From Chryseobacterium arthrosphaerae (GTDB lineage: Bacteria > Bacteroidota > Bacteroidia > Flavobacteriales > Weeksellaceae), in the NCBI RefSeq assembly GCF_001684965.1, contig NZ_MAYG01000001.1, forward strand, positions 2,852,001-2,916,000: a DNA stretch of 64,000 bases, written 5' to 3'. The notes below the pieces were generated by a model, which had not been told where the DNA came from, searched no databases, and saw nothing but the letters and a program-made list of their open reading frames with translations. The first letter of the stretch is position 1, and each line of letters starts with the position of its first letter. The translations under genes were made by a program, and so were the position numbers. Below are positions 25,548-34,967 of this stretch, one piece after another.

Positions 25548-26426
25548 ATGCGTACCGTACTTATAGAACCAACCGAAAACCCGAAAGTGATGAAATTTGT
25601 TGCAGATTACAACTTGATTCCGGGGTCTTTAGAGTTGGACAGAAACTCAGATATTTCAGAAATTCCTTTGGCACAGGAACTTTTCAACTATCCGTTTGTG
25701 GAAAGAATTTTCATTACTGCCAATTTTGTAGCAGTGGCCAAACAGGATACTATTGAATGGGAACATGTAGCAGAAAGTCTGAAAAATGTAATTGAGGATG
25801 AATTATTGGCCAACCCGAGAATTTATCTTCAGAAGAAGAAAGAAATGTATCAGATCTATGCTGAAATGACCCCGAATCCTAATGTAATGAAATTCGTTTC
25901 AAGTAAATTGCTGATGGACGGTTTTGTGGAAGTGAAATCGAAAGAAGCTGCTGAAGAGGTTCCTTTGGCACAGGCTATTTTCAAAGAATTTGATTTTGCA
26001 ACGGAAATTTTCATTTCTGATAATTTCGTGGCCGTTACCAGAGACAATTCTGTAGAATGGCACCAGGTGATGATGACCGTTCGTGCCCTTATTGCCGAAT
26101 ATCTTCAAAACGGAGGTGAAATCTCAAAAATTGAGCCTCAGAAACATGAAAATCCGGTTGAAAAAATCATTAACAGAGAGTATACGGAGGATGAGCAGAA
26201 GATTTCTGACATTTTAAATGAATATGTAGCTCCAGCTGTAGAAAATGACGGCGGAAAGATTTCTCTTATGGAATATGATCAGGAGAATAAAACGGCAAAA
26301 ATGCTTTTACAGGGTGCATGTTCAGGCTGCCCAAGCTCTACGGCCACTTTAAAGAACGGAATTGAAAATATTTTAAAGCAATTCGTTCCTGATTTGGTTG
26401 AAAGAGTGGAAGCCGTAAACGGATAA
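25548..26426 (+). CDS. NifU-like Fe-S scaffold protein with two Nfu N-domains
   Basis: 292 residues. Two tandem Nfu N-terminal domains are visible: EPTENPKVMKFVADYNL with PLAQELFNYPFVERIFITAN, and MTPNPNVMKFVSSKLLM with PLAQAIFKEFDFATEIFISD. Each is about 90-100 residues long. A C-terminal NifU domain follows (about 215-292) with the cluster-binding motif CSGCPSS. It probably carries or delivers [4Fe-4S] clusters. Start chosen at 25548 from the promoter and the family N-terminus. Followed at 14 bp by the FMN reductase gene, then hemH, perhaps one operon. Confidence 0.88.
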   Translation: MRTVLIEPTENPKVMKFVADYNLIPGSLELDRNSDISEIPLAQELFNYPFVERIFITANFVAVAKQDTIEWEHVAESLKNVIEDELLANPRIYLQKKKEMYQIYAEMTPNPNVMKFVSSKLLMDGFVEVKSKEAAEEVPLAQAIFKEFDFATEIFISDNFVAVTRDNSVEWHQVMMTVRALIAEYLQNGGEISKIEPQKHENPVEKIINREYTEDEQKISDILNEYVAPAVENDGGKISLMEYDQENKTAKMLLQGACSGCPSSTATLKNGIENILKQFVPDLVERVEAVNG

Positions 26427-26440
26427 AACCAGTTGTCAGA

Positions 26441-26968
26441 ATGCAGTCCGGAAAGAAAATTCTGGTGATCATTGGAAGTGCTACCAGAAACTCCAGCAAT
26501 CAGAAACTCATGGAACAGGTATTGAAACACTATCCCGGGATTGATTTTCAGAGGTATGATGATCTTTCAGTCCTTCCGCATTTTGATACTGCATTGACGG
26601 ATTCTGACATTCCGGAGGAAGTCGTTAAAATCAGAAAAGACATTGATGATTCGGCAGGGATTATATTTTCCACTCCTGAATATATCTTCAGTATCCCCGG
26701 CAGGTTGAAGAATTTGCTGGAATGGTGTGTTTCCACAACAGTTTTTTCCGAAAAACCGGTCGCTGTGATTACAGCTTCTGCCAATGGAGAGAAAGGCCAT
26801 GAAGAACTGTTATTGCTTTTAACAACACTGGGAGCTCAGACTGATGATAAACATCAGCTTTTAATAAAAGGAATAAAGGGTAAACTGGAGCCTGATGGCT
26901 CGGTTGAAAGTGATACCTTTGCCAGAGTATCAGAATTAGTAACAGATTTTACAACTTCTGTTTTATAA
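26441..26968 (+). CDS. NAD(P)H-dependent FMN reductase family protein
   Basis: 175 residues, flavodoxin-like fold. Phosphate-binding loop IIGSATRNSSNQKLME at the N-terminus, then TPEYIFSIPGRLKNLLEW, the NADPH-dependent FMN/chromate reductase signature, and VAVITASANGEKGHEEL. Electron acceptor unknown. Placed between the NifU-like gene and hemH with short gaps. Confidence 0.88.
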   Translation: MQSGKKILVIIGSATRNSSNQKLMEQVLKHYPGIDFQRYDDLSVLPHFDTALTDSDIPEEVVKIRKDIDDSAGIIFSTPEYIFSIPGRLKNLLEWCVSTTVFSEKPVAVITASANGEKGHEELLLLLTTLGAQTDDKHQLLIKGIKGKLEPDGSVESDTFARVSELVTDFTTSVL

Positions 26969-26983
26969 TTAAAATATAAAATA

Positions 26984-28018
26984 TTGAATAACAAAGGAAT
27001 TTTACTGGTAAATCTCGGATCGCCGAGGTCTACTGCTGTAAACGATGTAAAGGAATATCTTGATGAATTTTTGATGGATGAAAGGGTAATTGATTACCGT
27101 TGGATCTTCCGTGCACTTCTTGTTCAGGGTATTATTCTGAAAACAAGACCTGCAAAATCTGCCGAAGCTTACAAAACAGTCTGGACAGATGAAGGCTCAC
27201 CACTGGTGGTCATTACAGAAAAGATTCAGAAAAAGCTTCAGAAACTGGTAGATGTTCCGGTAGAAATCGGGATGCGTTATGCACAACCCAGCATTGAAAC
27301 CGGTATTCAGAAACTGGTAGACCAGGGAATTACAGAAATCGTTCTTTTCCCTTTATACCCTCAATATGCGATGAGTACGACGGAGACTGTCATTGAAAAA
27401 GCTGAGGAGGTAAGGAAAAAGAAATTCCCGCAAGTGAAGATCAATTACATCCAGCCTTTCTACAACAGGGATATTTACATCAACTGCCTGGCAGACAGCA
27501 TTAAAGAAAAACTTCCTGAAAATTTCGATGCTCTTCAGTTTTCCTATCACGGAGTTCCGGAAAGACATCTTTACAAAACCGATCCTTCCAATACCTGTAA
27601 AATTGATGATGCCAACTGTATCAACAGCCAGGTGGATACCCACAATGCATATTGCTACAGACACCAATGTTATAAAACAACGGAAGCTGTGATTGCCAGG
27701 ATGGGACTTCCAAAAGAAAAGACCATTGTTTCTTTCCAGTCAAGATTAGGAAAAGATAAATGGATTGAGCCTTATACGGATGAAACACTGGAAACCATTC
27801 CTAAAAAAGGAATCAAGAATCTTGCTATCGTATGTCCGGCTTTTGTTTCGGACTGTCTTGAGACCCTGGAAGAAATTTCTGAGGAAGGAAAAGAACAGTT
27901 TATGCATGGAGGCGGTGAGAATTTTCACTATATCCCTTGTCTGAACGATGAAGACCGATGGATAGATGTTGTAAAAATACTTTGCGAAGAAAAGCTGAAT
28001 GATTTTTATCTCGTATAA
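26984..28018 (+). CDS. hemH: ferrochelatase (TTG start)
   Basis: Inserts Fe(II) into protoporphyrin IX (or coproporphyrin III) in haem synthesis. 344 residues, starting with TTG: MNNKGILLVNLGSPRS; no in-frame ATG fits. Family segments: VEIGMRYAQPSIETGI, LFPLYPQYAMSTT, FSYHGVPERHLYKTD (catalytic His) and CPAFVSDCLETLEEI (conserved Glu). A segment not found in the short enzymes holds four Cys at 205, 212, 224 and 229. Last gene of the possible operon and followed by a strong terminator. Confidence 0.94.
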   Translation: MNNKGILLVNLGSPRSTAVNDVKEYLDEFLMDERVIDYRWIFRALLVQGIILKTRPAKSAEAYKTVWTDEGSPLVVITEKIQKKLQKLVDVPVEIGMRYAQPSIETGIQKLVDQGITEIVLFPLYPQYAMSTTETVIEKAEEVRKKKFPQVKINYIQPFYNRDIYINCLADSIKEKLPENFDALQFSYHGVPERHLYKTDPSNTCKIDDANCINSQVDTHNAYCYRHQCYKTTEAVIARMGLPKEKTIVSFQSRLGKDKWIEPYTDETLETIPKKGIKNLAIVCPAFVSDCLETLEEISEEGKEQFMHGGGENFHYIPCLNDEDRWIDVVKILCEEKLNDFYLV

Positions 28019-28038
28019 ATCGCATTCATCCAAAATAT

Positions 28039-28076
28039 ACAAAAGGCCACAAGAAATACTTGTGGCCTTTTTGAAA
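28039..28076. terminator. bidirectional terminator between hemH and the M4 protease
   Basis: Perfect inverted repeat AAAAGGCCACAAG / CTTGTGGCCTTTT with a 5-base loop between two convergent genes. Confidence 0.85.
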
Positions 28077-28096
28077 AAATATACTAAAAATTTGGT

Positions 28097-30052
28097 TTAC
28101 TTTTTAATAAGGCTTCCTGCCTTTTCTCCGTTCACCATTACAATATATACCCCTGGAAGGATATTGGACGGAATCTGTATTTCCACCCTGTTCGTTCCAT
28201 CAGCTATATTTACTTTTTCAGAGATTTCTCTTTTCCCTGTAAGGCTGATCAGTTCTACAGCTCCTTTTCCTGCTTTTCCTTCAAAACTTACCGTAAATCT
28301 GTCTGTTGCCGGATTTGGGCTTATGGTATAAGAGGAAGCATTATTGGCAGCTGCCACAAGTCCTGCAGAAGAAATTCCTCCGCCTACCCCTACTGCATTC
28401 CATGCATTGGTAACCTGAGTCACCTCATTACTGCCGGCTCCGTAAAGATCTGCTGCAGCCTGAAGAGAATAAGTTCTTGTATTTGCATAGGTAGAGGTAG
28501 AAGTAAGATACGTCGTCAGGGTTCTGTAGGCAATAGCTCCGGCCTTATCCAATCCTATTCCTGAAACATTATAGGCGAAACCGTTATCATTGGTTCCTGA
28601 TCCTCCGGTTACCAATAAATAATACCAGAAATTCAGAACTCCGGAATTGGTGTGTACTCCGCAATAGTCATTCGTTGTCTGTCCCGGAACGGCACATCCT
28701 GTAGTGGTTGCATCTTTCCAATAGGTTCCTTTATAGGTATCCGGCTGACGGTAAGCATTAGGGTTTGACATATCTCTGATCACATAACTGAAATCTTCTC
28801 CTAATGTCCAGCTTGCCTTAGTAGGTCTTGCCCAGCGTTCTATTGTATTCCCGAAAATATCTGAAAAACCTTCATTCAAAGCTCCGGGCTCTCTCTGGTA
28901 TACAAGATTAGCCGTTTTGGTAGTCAGCCCGTGAGTGATTTCGTGACCGCAGACATCAATGGCTGTCAATGGTTTTCCTCCGTTTGTGGTGGAACTGCCA
29001 TCGCCATAAAGCATTCTCGATCCGTCCCAATAGGCATTGAATATATTATTTCCATAATGTACATAGGATTTTATTGCAAAATTATTGTTGTCTATACTTT
29101 TGCGCCCGAACTTTGAATAGTAATAATCCAGGGTCATTTCAGCTCCCCAATGGGCATCGGTAGCATACTGGTCTTTATTGGTATTCACATTATTCCATAC
29201 ATTATCTGAATCTGTAAAATCTACCGCTCCGGATAAGTTGGTACTTTTTCTCGCATTATAGGTTTCTACAGCCGTTCCTGCGTTCCTTCCTGTTTCTCTC
29301 AACCTGTAACTTCCGTTGTAAGAATCTGTAACAATATCCCTGTTTCCGCTGTATACTGTTGTTGCAGTTCCGGGTGTATTCACTTCATGAATAATGGCAT
29401 CTGTCCCCAGCACATTTCCATTTTTGGCATCTACAAAAACGTATTGTCTGCTGATGGGCTTTTCTGAGTAAATGTCAAATTTATAAGCCAGTTTCAGGTC
29501 TTTTAATTTTTCATCTGAAGGATCCGAATAGTAAACCAGTTCTCCTTTGGGTGCGAAGCTGGCCTCTGCGCTATTCATTTCTTTTTTTAAAAAATCCTCT
29601 TCTTCTTTATTCTGCCATTTATAGGAGTCTGCCCCTACAAATGCCAATGCACTCTGCAGTGCTATCTTTTCAGAAATATTGGCTTTCTTTTCTGCCTTAG
29701 GACTTGTAAGGACCCAGCTTCCGGACTGTCCTACAATTTTACCGTCTCTGGTCTGTACAGCCATCATACCGTATTCTACAGGAATATCATTGATCGTCTG
29801 CTGAAAGCGGTGGGTTTCAAATCCCAGTGCGTCTTTTTCATGTCCCAGTTTAAGTCCCTGCCCCGGAGAAAGTCTTTGGGTAGCTTCATCAAATAAAACA
29901 GGACTTCCCTGAAAAGTGGGGCCGTTTTTATCAAAACGCATAAATTCTGCATGTAATCCGCTTTTTCCCGGAATTATTCTGGATGGTGTATTTTGTCCGG
30001 ACATAAAAGAGCAGGCAGCAATGCTTGCCACTAAGATAAATTTTGTTTTCAT
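28097..30052 (-). CDS. M4 family (thermolysin-like) metalloprotease with T9SS sorting domain
   Basis: 651 residues from the ATG at 30052. Signal peptide MKTKFILVASIAACSFMSGQ, FTP/PepSY propeptide (about 30-220), catalytic M4 domain with zinc motif GHEITHGLT, third ligand Glu in GALNEGFSDIFG, and the catalytic His region CGVHTNSGVLNFWYYLL. The C-terminus is a type A sorting domain (YTISPNPATDRFTVSFEG to LPGVYIVMVNGEKAGSLIKK). A secreted broad-specificity protease activated after removal of the propeptide. The longer frame adds an unlikely N-terminus. Confidence 0.92.
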   Translation of the reverse strand: MKTKFILVASIAACSFMSGQNTPSRIIPGKSGLHAEFMRFDKNGPTFQGSPVLFDEATQRLSPGQGLKLGHEKDALGFETHRFQQTINDIPVEYGMMAVQTRDGKIVGQSGSWVLTSPKAEKKANISEKIALQSALAFVGADSYKWQNKEEEDFLKKEMNSAEASFAPKGELVYYSDPSDEKLKDLKLAYKFDIYSEKPISRQYVFVDAKNGNVLGTDAIIHEVNTPGTATTVYSGNRDIVTDSYNGSYRLRETGRNAGTAVETYNARKSTNLSGAVDFTDSDNVWNNVNTNKDQYATDAHWGAEMTLDYYYSKFGRKSIDNNNFAIKSYVHYGNNIFNAYWDGSRMLYGDGSSTTNGGKPLTAIDVCGHEITHGLTTKTANLVYQREPGALNEGFSDIFGNTIERWARPTKASWTLGEDFSYVIRDMSNPNAYRQPDTYKGTYWKDATTTGCAVPGQTTNDYCGVHTNSGVLNFWYYLLVTGGSGTNDNGFAYNVSGIGLDKAGAIAYRTLTTYLTSTSTYANTRTYSLQAAADLYGAGSNEVTQVTNAWNAVGVGGGISSAGLVAAANNASSYTISPNPATDRFTVSFEGKAGKGAVELISLTGKREISEKVNIADGTNRVEIQIPSNILPGVYIVMVNGEKAGSLIKK

Positions 30053-30299
30053 AATAATACTTGTTAAATGTGAAAACGAATTTATAAACTTTTCACAATA
30101 CAAAAGCACATACATTGAATAAAATTCAATTGAAAATATAAATCATTAAACAAAACACAATAATGATTTTAAAAAGAAGAGAATTAATTAATAATAATTT
30201 TATCTTTATGAATATTTTTGATTAATTTAATTAATTAAAATCACAATTTTGTGATTATTATTTTTTCACTATTCAGTGCATTATAATTTTTAAGTAAAA

Positions 30300-30335
30300 A
30301 AATAAAGGCTATCTCCTGAGAGACAGCCTTTATTT
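30300..30335. terminator. hairpin terminator downstream of the T9SS plug gene
   Basis: Inverted repeat AAATAAAGGCT / AGCCTTTATTT, extended by TCTC/GAGA around a CTGA loop. Ends the minus-strand gene at 30388. The stretch 30116-30299 is very AT-rich with no gene. Confidence 0.7.
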
Positions 30336-30387
30336 CTATTTTAAATGCAAATCTGTAAAATTATTCAAGATTCACCAAGAAATCAAA

Positions 30388-31608
30388 TTAACGTTTACTG
30401 GAAACAGGTGTTCTGAATTCTCCATACCCCATCAGCCCATCATAATTTCTTCCGAAAGGAGCATAATACAGGAAGGCCTGATAAAGGTTTTCCGTCTGCC
30501 AGAAGTTTCCGTTAACTTCCCCGAAATTTAAAGGTCCGTTCCCTTCTCTGGTCACCAGAACATAGTTATAAAAACCCTGTTTCAGAAATATTCTGGCAAC
30601 GTATTGCTTGGTTGCAGCATCATATTGCATCTGGTTTTCTTTGCTTGGTGTAAAGTTGTTAAACCCTCCCAGCACATAAATCTCTTTATCTACAGGATCA
30701 GATTCCAGATAAAAGTGCACCCATGAGTAATCGGCTTCTCTTTCGGCATCCCTTTCTCTTCCCAGATCATTTCTTCTGTAATACCATGCCCCGTTTACAT
30801 CAGGCTGATACTGATAATTCAGCGGAAACGCCCATACCGGATGCAGATAGGTCTGGTTGACATCATCTTTTATTTCAGTAGCACGAACCATATCTGCGGC
30901 CATATTCATGTTTTTATTATCGAAATAATAAAATTCATTGTCTCCCGGAAATACCAGGTTCATCTGCTGGAAAAGCAGCTGATTTCCCAAAACAGTACTT
31001 GCCTTCTGATTGGCTATCACCATATTCGGGTTATTGTTCTGCATGACATTCAGGGTCATAGAGTTGACATTGGAGGAAATATCTCCTCCTTTCGGAGAGG
31101 CTTTCACTTCTACCCTCTGATTCAGGTTGGGATTCTTTGCATCAGCAATCCTGGAGATATTCAATCCCAGAGTGGCCATATCTTCTACCAGATAAAATCT
31201 TCTTTTGAAAAGAGGTTTATCGGCTGAATCTTTATAGACAATCAGTTCATAGTTACCTGAAATCTTCGGCTGAATCTTATCGTTCGGGAAAGTAAGTTTG
31301 TAATGGGTATACGCCTGCAGGGTATTGAAAGAATACTGAAACTGATCCAGAAGCGCATTCATACTTCCGGTTGCAAATTCTGTAAAAAACAGATTATCGT
31401 CATTCCAGTTTCTGTCATAATGCTTGATGGTGTACCTGTAGATATCACTTCTGTTGGTAAGATCGTCAAAGCTTAAAACCAGTTGTTCACCGAATTTGAT
31501 GACCGGTGTTTCATCATTGGTCTGTGGGTTAAACAGCTGGATACTCTGGATATTTTGTCCATAAACCAGTCCGCCCAAAGAGAGTAAGAGTATTCGCAAA
31601 GTTTTCAT
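30388..31608 (-). CDS. DUF5103 / type IX secretion system plug-type protein
   Basis: 406 residues with signal peptide MKTLRILLLSLGGLVYGQ. The segments IQSIQLFNPQTNDETPVIKF, DIYRYTIKHYDRNWN, FDNKNMNMAADMVR and FNYVLVT-type strands fit the DUF5103 family, which includes the protein that plugs the SprA translocon of the T9SS. Role assigned by family. It fits the two T9SS cargo genes in this window. A near-consensus -7 (TATCTTCG on the minus strand, 31614-31621) lies just upstream. Confidence 0.82.
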   Translation of the reverse strand: MKTLRILLLSLGGLVYGQNIQSIQLFNPQTNDETPVIKFGEQLVLSFDDLTNRSDIYRYTIKHYDRNWNDDNLFFTEFATGSMNALLDQFQYSFNTLQAYTHYKLTFPNDKIQPKISGNYELIVYKDSADKPLFKRRFYLVEDMATLGLNISRIADAKNPNLNQRVEVKASPKGGDISSNVNSMTLNVMQNNNPNMVIANQKASTVLGNQLLFQQMNLVFPGDNEFYYFDNKNMNMAADMVRATEIKDDVNQTYLHPVWAFPLNYQYQPDVNGAWYYRRNDLGRERDAEREADYSWVHFYLESDPVDKEIYVLGGFNNFTPSKENQMQYDAATKQYVARIFLKQGFYNYVLVTREGNGPLNFGEVNGNFWQTENLYQAFLYYAPFGRNYDGLMGYGEFRTPVSSKR

Positions 31609-31652
31609 TATGACGAAGATAGCGAAAAATCGTCATTTTCTTAATAATATTG

Positions 31653-31660
31653 TATTTTTG
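31653..31660 (+). promoter_or_regulatory. -7 promoter element before the MBL-fold gene
   Basis: TATTTTTG, exact TAnnTTTG, 21 bp before the ATG at 31682. Confidence 0.45.
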
Positions 31661-31681
31661 AAATAAAAAAATAATTCAGAT

Positions 31682-32320
31682 ATGCTTCAGATCCAAGGCT
31701 TCGTCTTCAATTTCGCCAGCGAAAATACATACATCATTTACAACGAAAATAAAAATGCATGGCTCATCGATCCGGGAAACATGAACCCGCAGGAAACGCA
31801 GGCTATTGCCAGCTTCATTACAGAAAAAGACTTAACGATCCGGAAAATACTTCTTACCCATGCCCATATTGATCACGTATTGGGACTTCAGTGGGCTGTT
31901 GACACGTTTAAGGTTCCGGTAAGCATGCATGAGGAAGACCAGGAAGTTTTGGATATGCTTCAGGCAAGCGGAGTAAGATTCGGGATGAAAGTTGATCCTG
32001 TACAAGCAGATATTGAATATGTAAAAGAAGGTGACGAACTGGAACTGGATGGAGAGAAATTCAAAATCTATCATGTTCCGGGACATTCTCCGGGAAGTGT
32101 GGTTTATCATAATGAAAACCAGAAATTCATGATCTCAGGTGATGTCCTTTTTGAAGGCAGCATCGGAAGAACAGATCTGTATAAAGGAAACTACGAGCAA
32201 CTGATCGACGGGATCAAAACCAAACTATTTGTTTTAAATGATGACACTCAGGTTTTCTCCGGTCACGGAAATCCTACTTCGATTGGATTTGAAAAGCAGT
32301 ATAATCCGTTTTTCAGATAA
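31682..32320 (+). CDS. MBL-fold metallo-hydrolase (glyoxalase II-like)
   Basis: 212 residues. Zinc motif HAHIDH (H60, H62, D64, H65), further ligands in HVPGHSPGSVVYH, ISGDVLFEGSIGRTDL and FSGHGNPTSIGFEKQYNP. The small size and GHG(N/P)T end resemble the glyoxalase II / YcbL-like hydrolases. Substrate probably a thioester such as a hydroxyacyl-thiol conjugate (inference). Single gene. Confidence 0.9.
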   Translation: MLQIQGFVFNFASENTYIIYNENKNAWLIDPGNMNPQETQAIASFITEKDLTIRKILLTHAHIDHVLGLQWAVDTFKVPVSMHEEDQEVLDMLQASGVRFGMKVDPVQADIEYVKEGDELELDGEKFKIYHVPGHSPGSVVYHNENQKFMISGDVLFEGSIGRTDLYKGNYEQLIDGIKTKLFVLNDDTQVFSGHGNPTSIGFEKQYNPFFR

Positions 32321-32451
32321 TGATTGGGTTTGACTATCTGAGAGTTTGATTTAAATTTGATATACTTCCAATAATTGAAAAGACTCCCGCAGATTGAGCA
32401 GATGACGCAGATATTTTTACGAACAGATCATCTGTATCATCCATAAAAACA

Positions 32452-32480
32452 GAAACCGTCAGGAAAATCCTGCCGGTTTC
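32452..32480. terminator. hairpin terminator between the MBL gene and the TonB receptor
   Basis: Imperfect inverted repeat GAAACCGTCAGGA / TCCTGCCGGTTTC with an AAA loop. Lies between convergent genes. Confidence 0.65.
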
Positions 32481-32502
32481 ATTGTTTATAAAGAAATAGA
32501 GT

Positions 32503-34944
32503 TTAAAAATCTAAAGTGATAGAGGCTCTGGCAGCTGCACCCATAATAGGTCTTGCCATTCTGATGTTCCCAACAGAAGAGGTTGATCTTGGATCTCCTT
32601 CCGTAATCCCTATCGTATTAAAGATATTGGTTCCGTCTACAGCAAAACGGATTTTCCCAAGCTGATAAGACATTCCTGCTCCAAATTCGGTGAACGAAGG
32701 CAGAATATTATCATCCGTATTTCCTTCATTCTGGAAACGCTTGCCATAGTAATTCATACTTACATAAGCTCTCCATTCTTTGGTAATATTCACGGCTGGG
32801 GAAATATTAAAATAGAACTTCGGCATTCTTCGCACTACATTTCCATCGTAATCAAAGGTGCTTCCGTCTGCGTTTCTTCCTCTGAAATCTTTGTATTTCG
32901 GATTCTGAATTGTTCCGTTAAAAGTAACTTCAAGAATATTGTTGAACAGTCTTGTATACCCTTCAATTTCTACCCCAAGATTGGTGGTATTGGCAAATTT
33001 GTTCTCAGAAGTTCCGTCTGAAAAGACATCTGTAAATGAAAGGTTTTTCAATGTGGAATAAAACGGAATCACCGCAATATCAAATGTACGGGAATAGTAT
33101 TTATATCCTACTTCAAGCTGATTGGTGGATACTGGTTTGATCTGGCTCAGATCTGCCATATTGTTGTAATATGCTTCTTCGTTAGGAGACCTGAAACCAC
33201 TGGAAAAACGGGCATACACTGCATTTTCTTTATTGATCTTATAATTGGTGGCTAAAGTATAGGAAACCTTATTTACATCATAATACCAATACGTGTACTG
33301 ATTTCCCAAAACAGACATATTGTCATCTGCTGTTGTGGTAGCAAAGCTGTGTGTACCGTCAATGGTCAGCCCGGAATTATTAAGATTCGCCTTTGTTGTA
33401 TTCACGCCATAACCTTTATAATAATCACGGCTATAGCGGATTCCGCCGTTAAAGCTCCAGTCATCTGTGATATTATAATCTAAATTCAGGTAGACATCAT
33501 TCAGACTTCCCTGGATTTGTGAATTTCTGATCAGAAAAGACATACTCGTAACACCGTTATATGTTTTGGAGTAACCATTGTCTGAAGGAGTAAGAGAGGT
33601 ATCTACCAGATTCAGCAATTGTGGTCTGTCTGTAGCTGTTGTTAAAATATTACTCCAGTTCCAGTATTGGGTCGATTTCCAGTTTGATTTATAAAAACCT
33701 GCGGTCACATTTCCTTTATCAAATTTATAACTGAACTGAAGGTCATTCACAAAATTATTCATCTTTTTGTCAATAGCCCAGAACCCCAGTTCCTGAACAT
33801 TGGCAGGATTCACCACTGCTCCGCCGCTCACTAATGAATACTGATAATTATTTCCGGCAATACCGCTTCGTTTCGCAAAATCACCAGCGGTATACGGAGC
33901 TCCTGCAGGGAAAATCCCTGTATAATTCATATCGATATTGGTGTAACGGGTCTTATTTAAAACTGTGAAATTACTTCCCAGGTCATATTTAAACTCCCCG
34001 CCTACAACATCCACTTTCGGATGGATCCCGTTTTCCAGGTCTCTGCTGAAAAAGCCGCCTCCGGCCTGCGGAATAGTAAGCTGCCCGATTCCTCTGTAGC
34101 TGTATGTTCCGTAATTGGCATCAAACCCTGGAAATTCTTTCAGGGTATTTCCATCCTGAAGTAAAGGGATTGGGAGATAGAATGTATTTCTGTCATCCAG
34201 CTTTTTATAATACATTTTCACATAGCCTTTATCAAAGACATATTTCAGGTTCATTCTGATCTGTCCTCCGTTATTGGCTTTAAACCCTGTTTTTCTGATT
34301 CCGTCATCCGTTCTGTAAAAACCTCCGACATTGAAAAACAGCTTATCTTTTACCAAAGCTCCACCAAGATTAAGGTCTGCGCGCATAAGTCCATAAGTAC
34401 TGGTTTCAAGCTTGGCAGTTCCTTTAAAATCATTAGATCCTTCCTTTGTAATAAAATTGATAAGACCGCCGGGTGAATTATTGGCATAGATTGAACCTGA
34501 GCCTCCTCTCAAAGCTTCCAGACGGCTCACGGAATTATCTACCCGGAAGAAATTATCTGCATTGGCAAACTGAAGTGCCCCATCCTCAAAAACCGGAAGA
34601 CCGTCTTCCTGTACCTGTACAAATTCATAAGCCCCGGCAGAAGGAATTCCTCTTGCAAAAAGGTTATTCCCCACTTCTCCACCTGAAGTTTCCACGGCAA
34701 AACCGGGAACTCTCTGCAGCAGGGCAGCAGCACTTATCGGATTCTGTTTCTGAATTTCTTTGGCATTAAAAGTAGAAATGGCAGTACTGGATTCTATTTT
34801 TTTCTTCGGATTGGAATTTCCGGTAATGACAATCTGATCGATAGAGGATACTTTCGCAGAATCCTGCGGAGTTTCCTGGGCATAAGCATTATTAAAATAT
34901 AACGTAGCTGTTGCGGCGATTAAAAAGATTGATTTTTTTTTCAT
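32503..34944 (-). CDS. TonB-dependent outer-membrane receptor
   Basis: 813 residues from the ATG at 34944. Signal peptide MKKKSIFLIAATATLYFNNA, TonB-box/plug region with IDQIVITGNSNPKKK and PISAAALLQRVPGFAVET, GSGSIYANNSPGGLINFIT at the end of the plug, then a 22-strand barrel ending in a C-terminal Phe (ASITLDF). No carboxypeptidase-like N-terminal domain and no SusD partner, so it is not a SusC type. Last gene of a cluster with trehalase and an MFS transporter; trehalose or a glycoside containing it is a reasonable substrate, by inference only. Confidence 0.88.
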   Translation of the reverse strand: MKKKSIFLIAATATLYFNNAYAQETPQDSAKVSSIDQIVITGNSNPKKKIESSTAISTFNAKEIQKQNPISAAALLQRVPGFAVETSGGEVGNNLFARGIPSAGAYEFVQVQEDGLPVFEDGALQFANADNFFRVDNSVSRLEALRGGSGSIYANNSPGGLINFITKEGSNDFKGTAKLETSTYGLMRADLNLGGALVKDKLFFNVGGFYRTDDGIRKTGFKANNGGQIRMNLKYVFDKGYVKMYYKKLDDRNTFYLPIPLLQDGNTLKEFPGFDANYGTYSYRGIGQLTIPQAGGGFFSRDLENGIHPKVDVVGGEFKYDLGSNFTVLNKTRYTNIDMNYTGIFPAGAPYTAGDFAKRSGIAGNNYQYSLVSGGAVVNPANVQELGFWAIDKKMNNFVNDLQFSYKFDKGNVTAGFYKSNWKSTQYWNWSNILTTATDRPQLLNLVDTSLTPSDNGYSKTYNGVTSMSFLIRNSQIQGSLNDVYLNLDYNITDDWSFNGGIRYSRDYYKGYGVNTTKANLNNSGLTIDGTHSFATTTADDNMSVLGNQYTYWYYDVNKVSYTLATNYKINKENAVYARFSSGFRSPNEEAYYNNMADLSQIKPVSTNQLEVGYKYYSRTFDIAVIPFYSTLKNLSFTDVFSDGTSENKFANTTNLGVEIEGYTRLFNNILEVTFNGTIQNPKYKDFRGRNADGSTFDYDGNVVRRMPKFYFNISPAVNITKEWRAYVSMNYYGKRFQNEGNTDDNILPSFTEFGAGMSYQLGKIRFAVDGTNIFNTIGITEGDPRSTSSVGNIRMARPIMGAAARASITLDF

Positions 34945-34967
34945 AGCCTTATTTTTTATTGTTAGTT

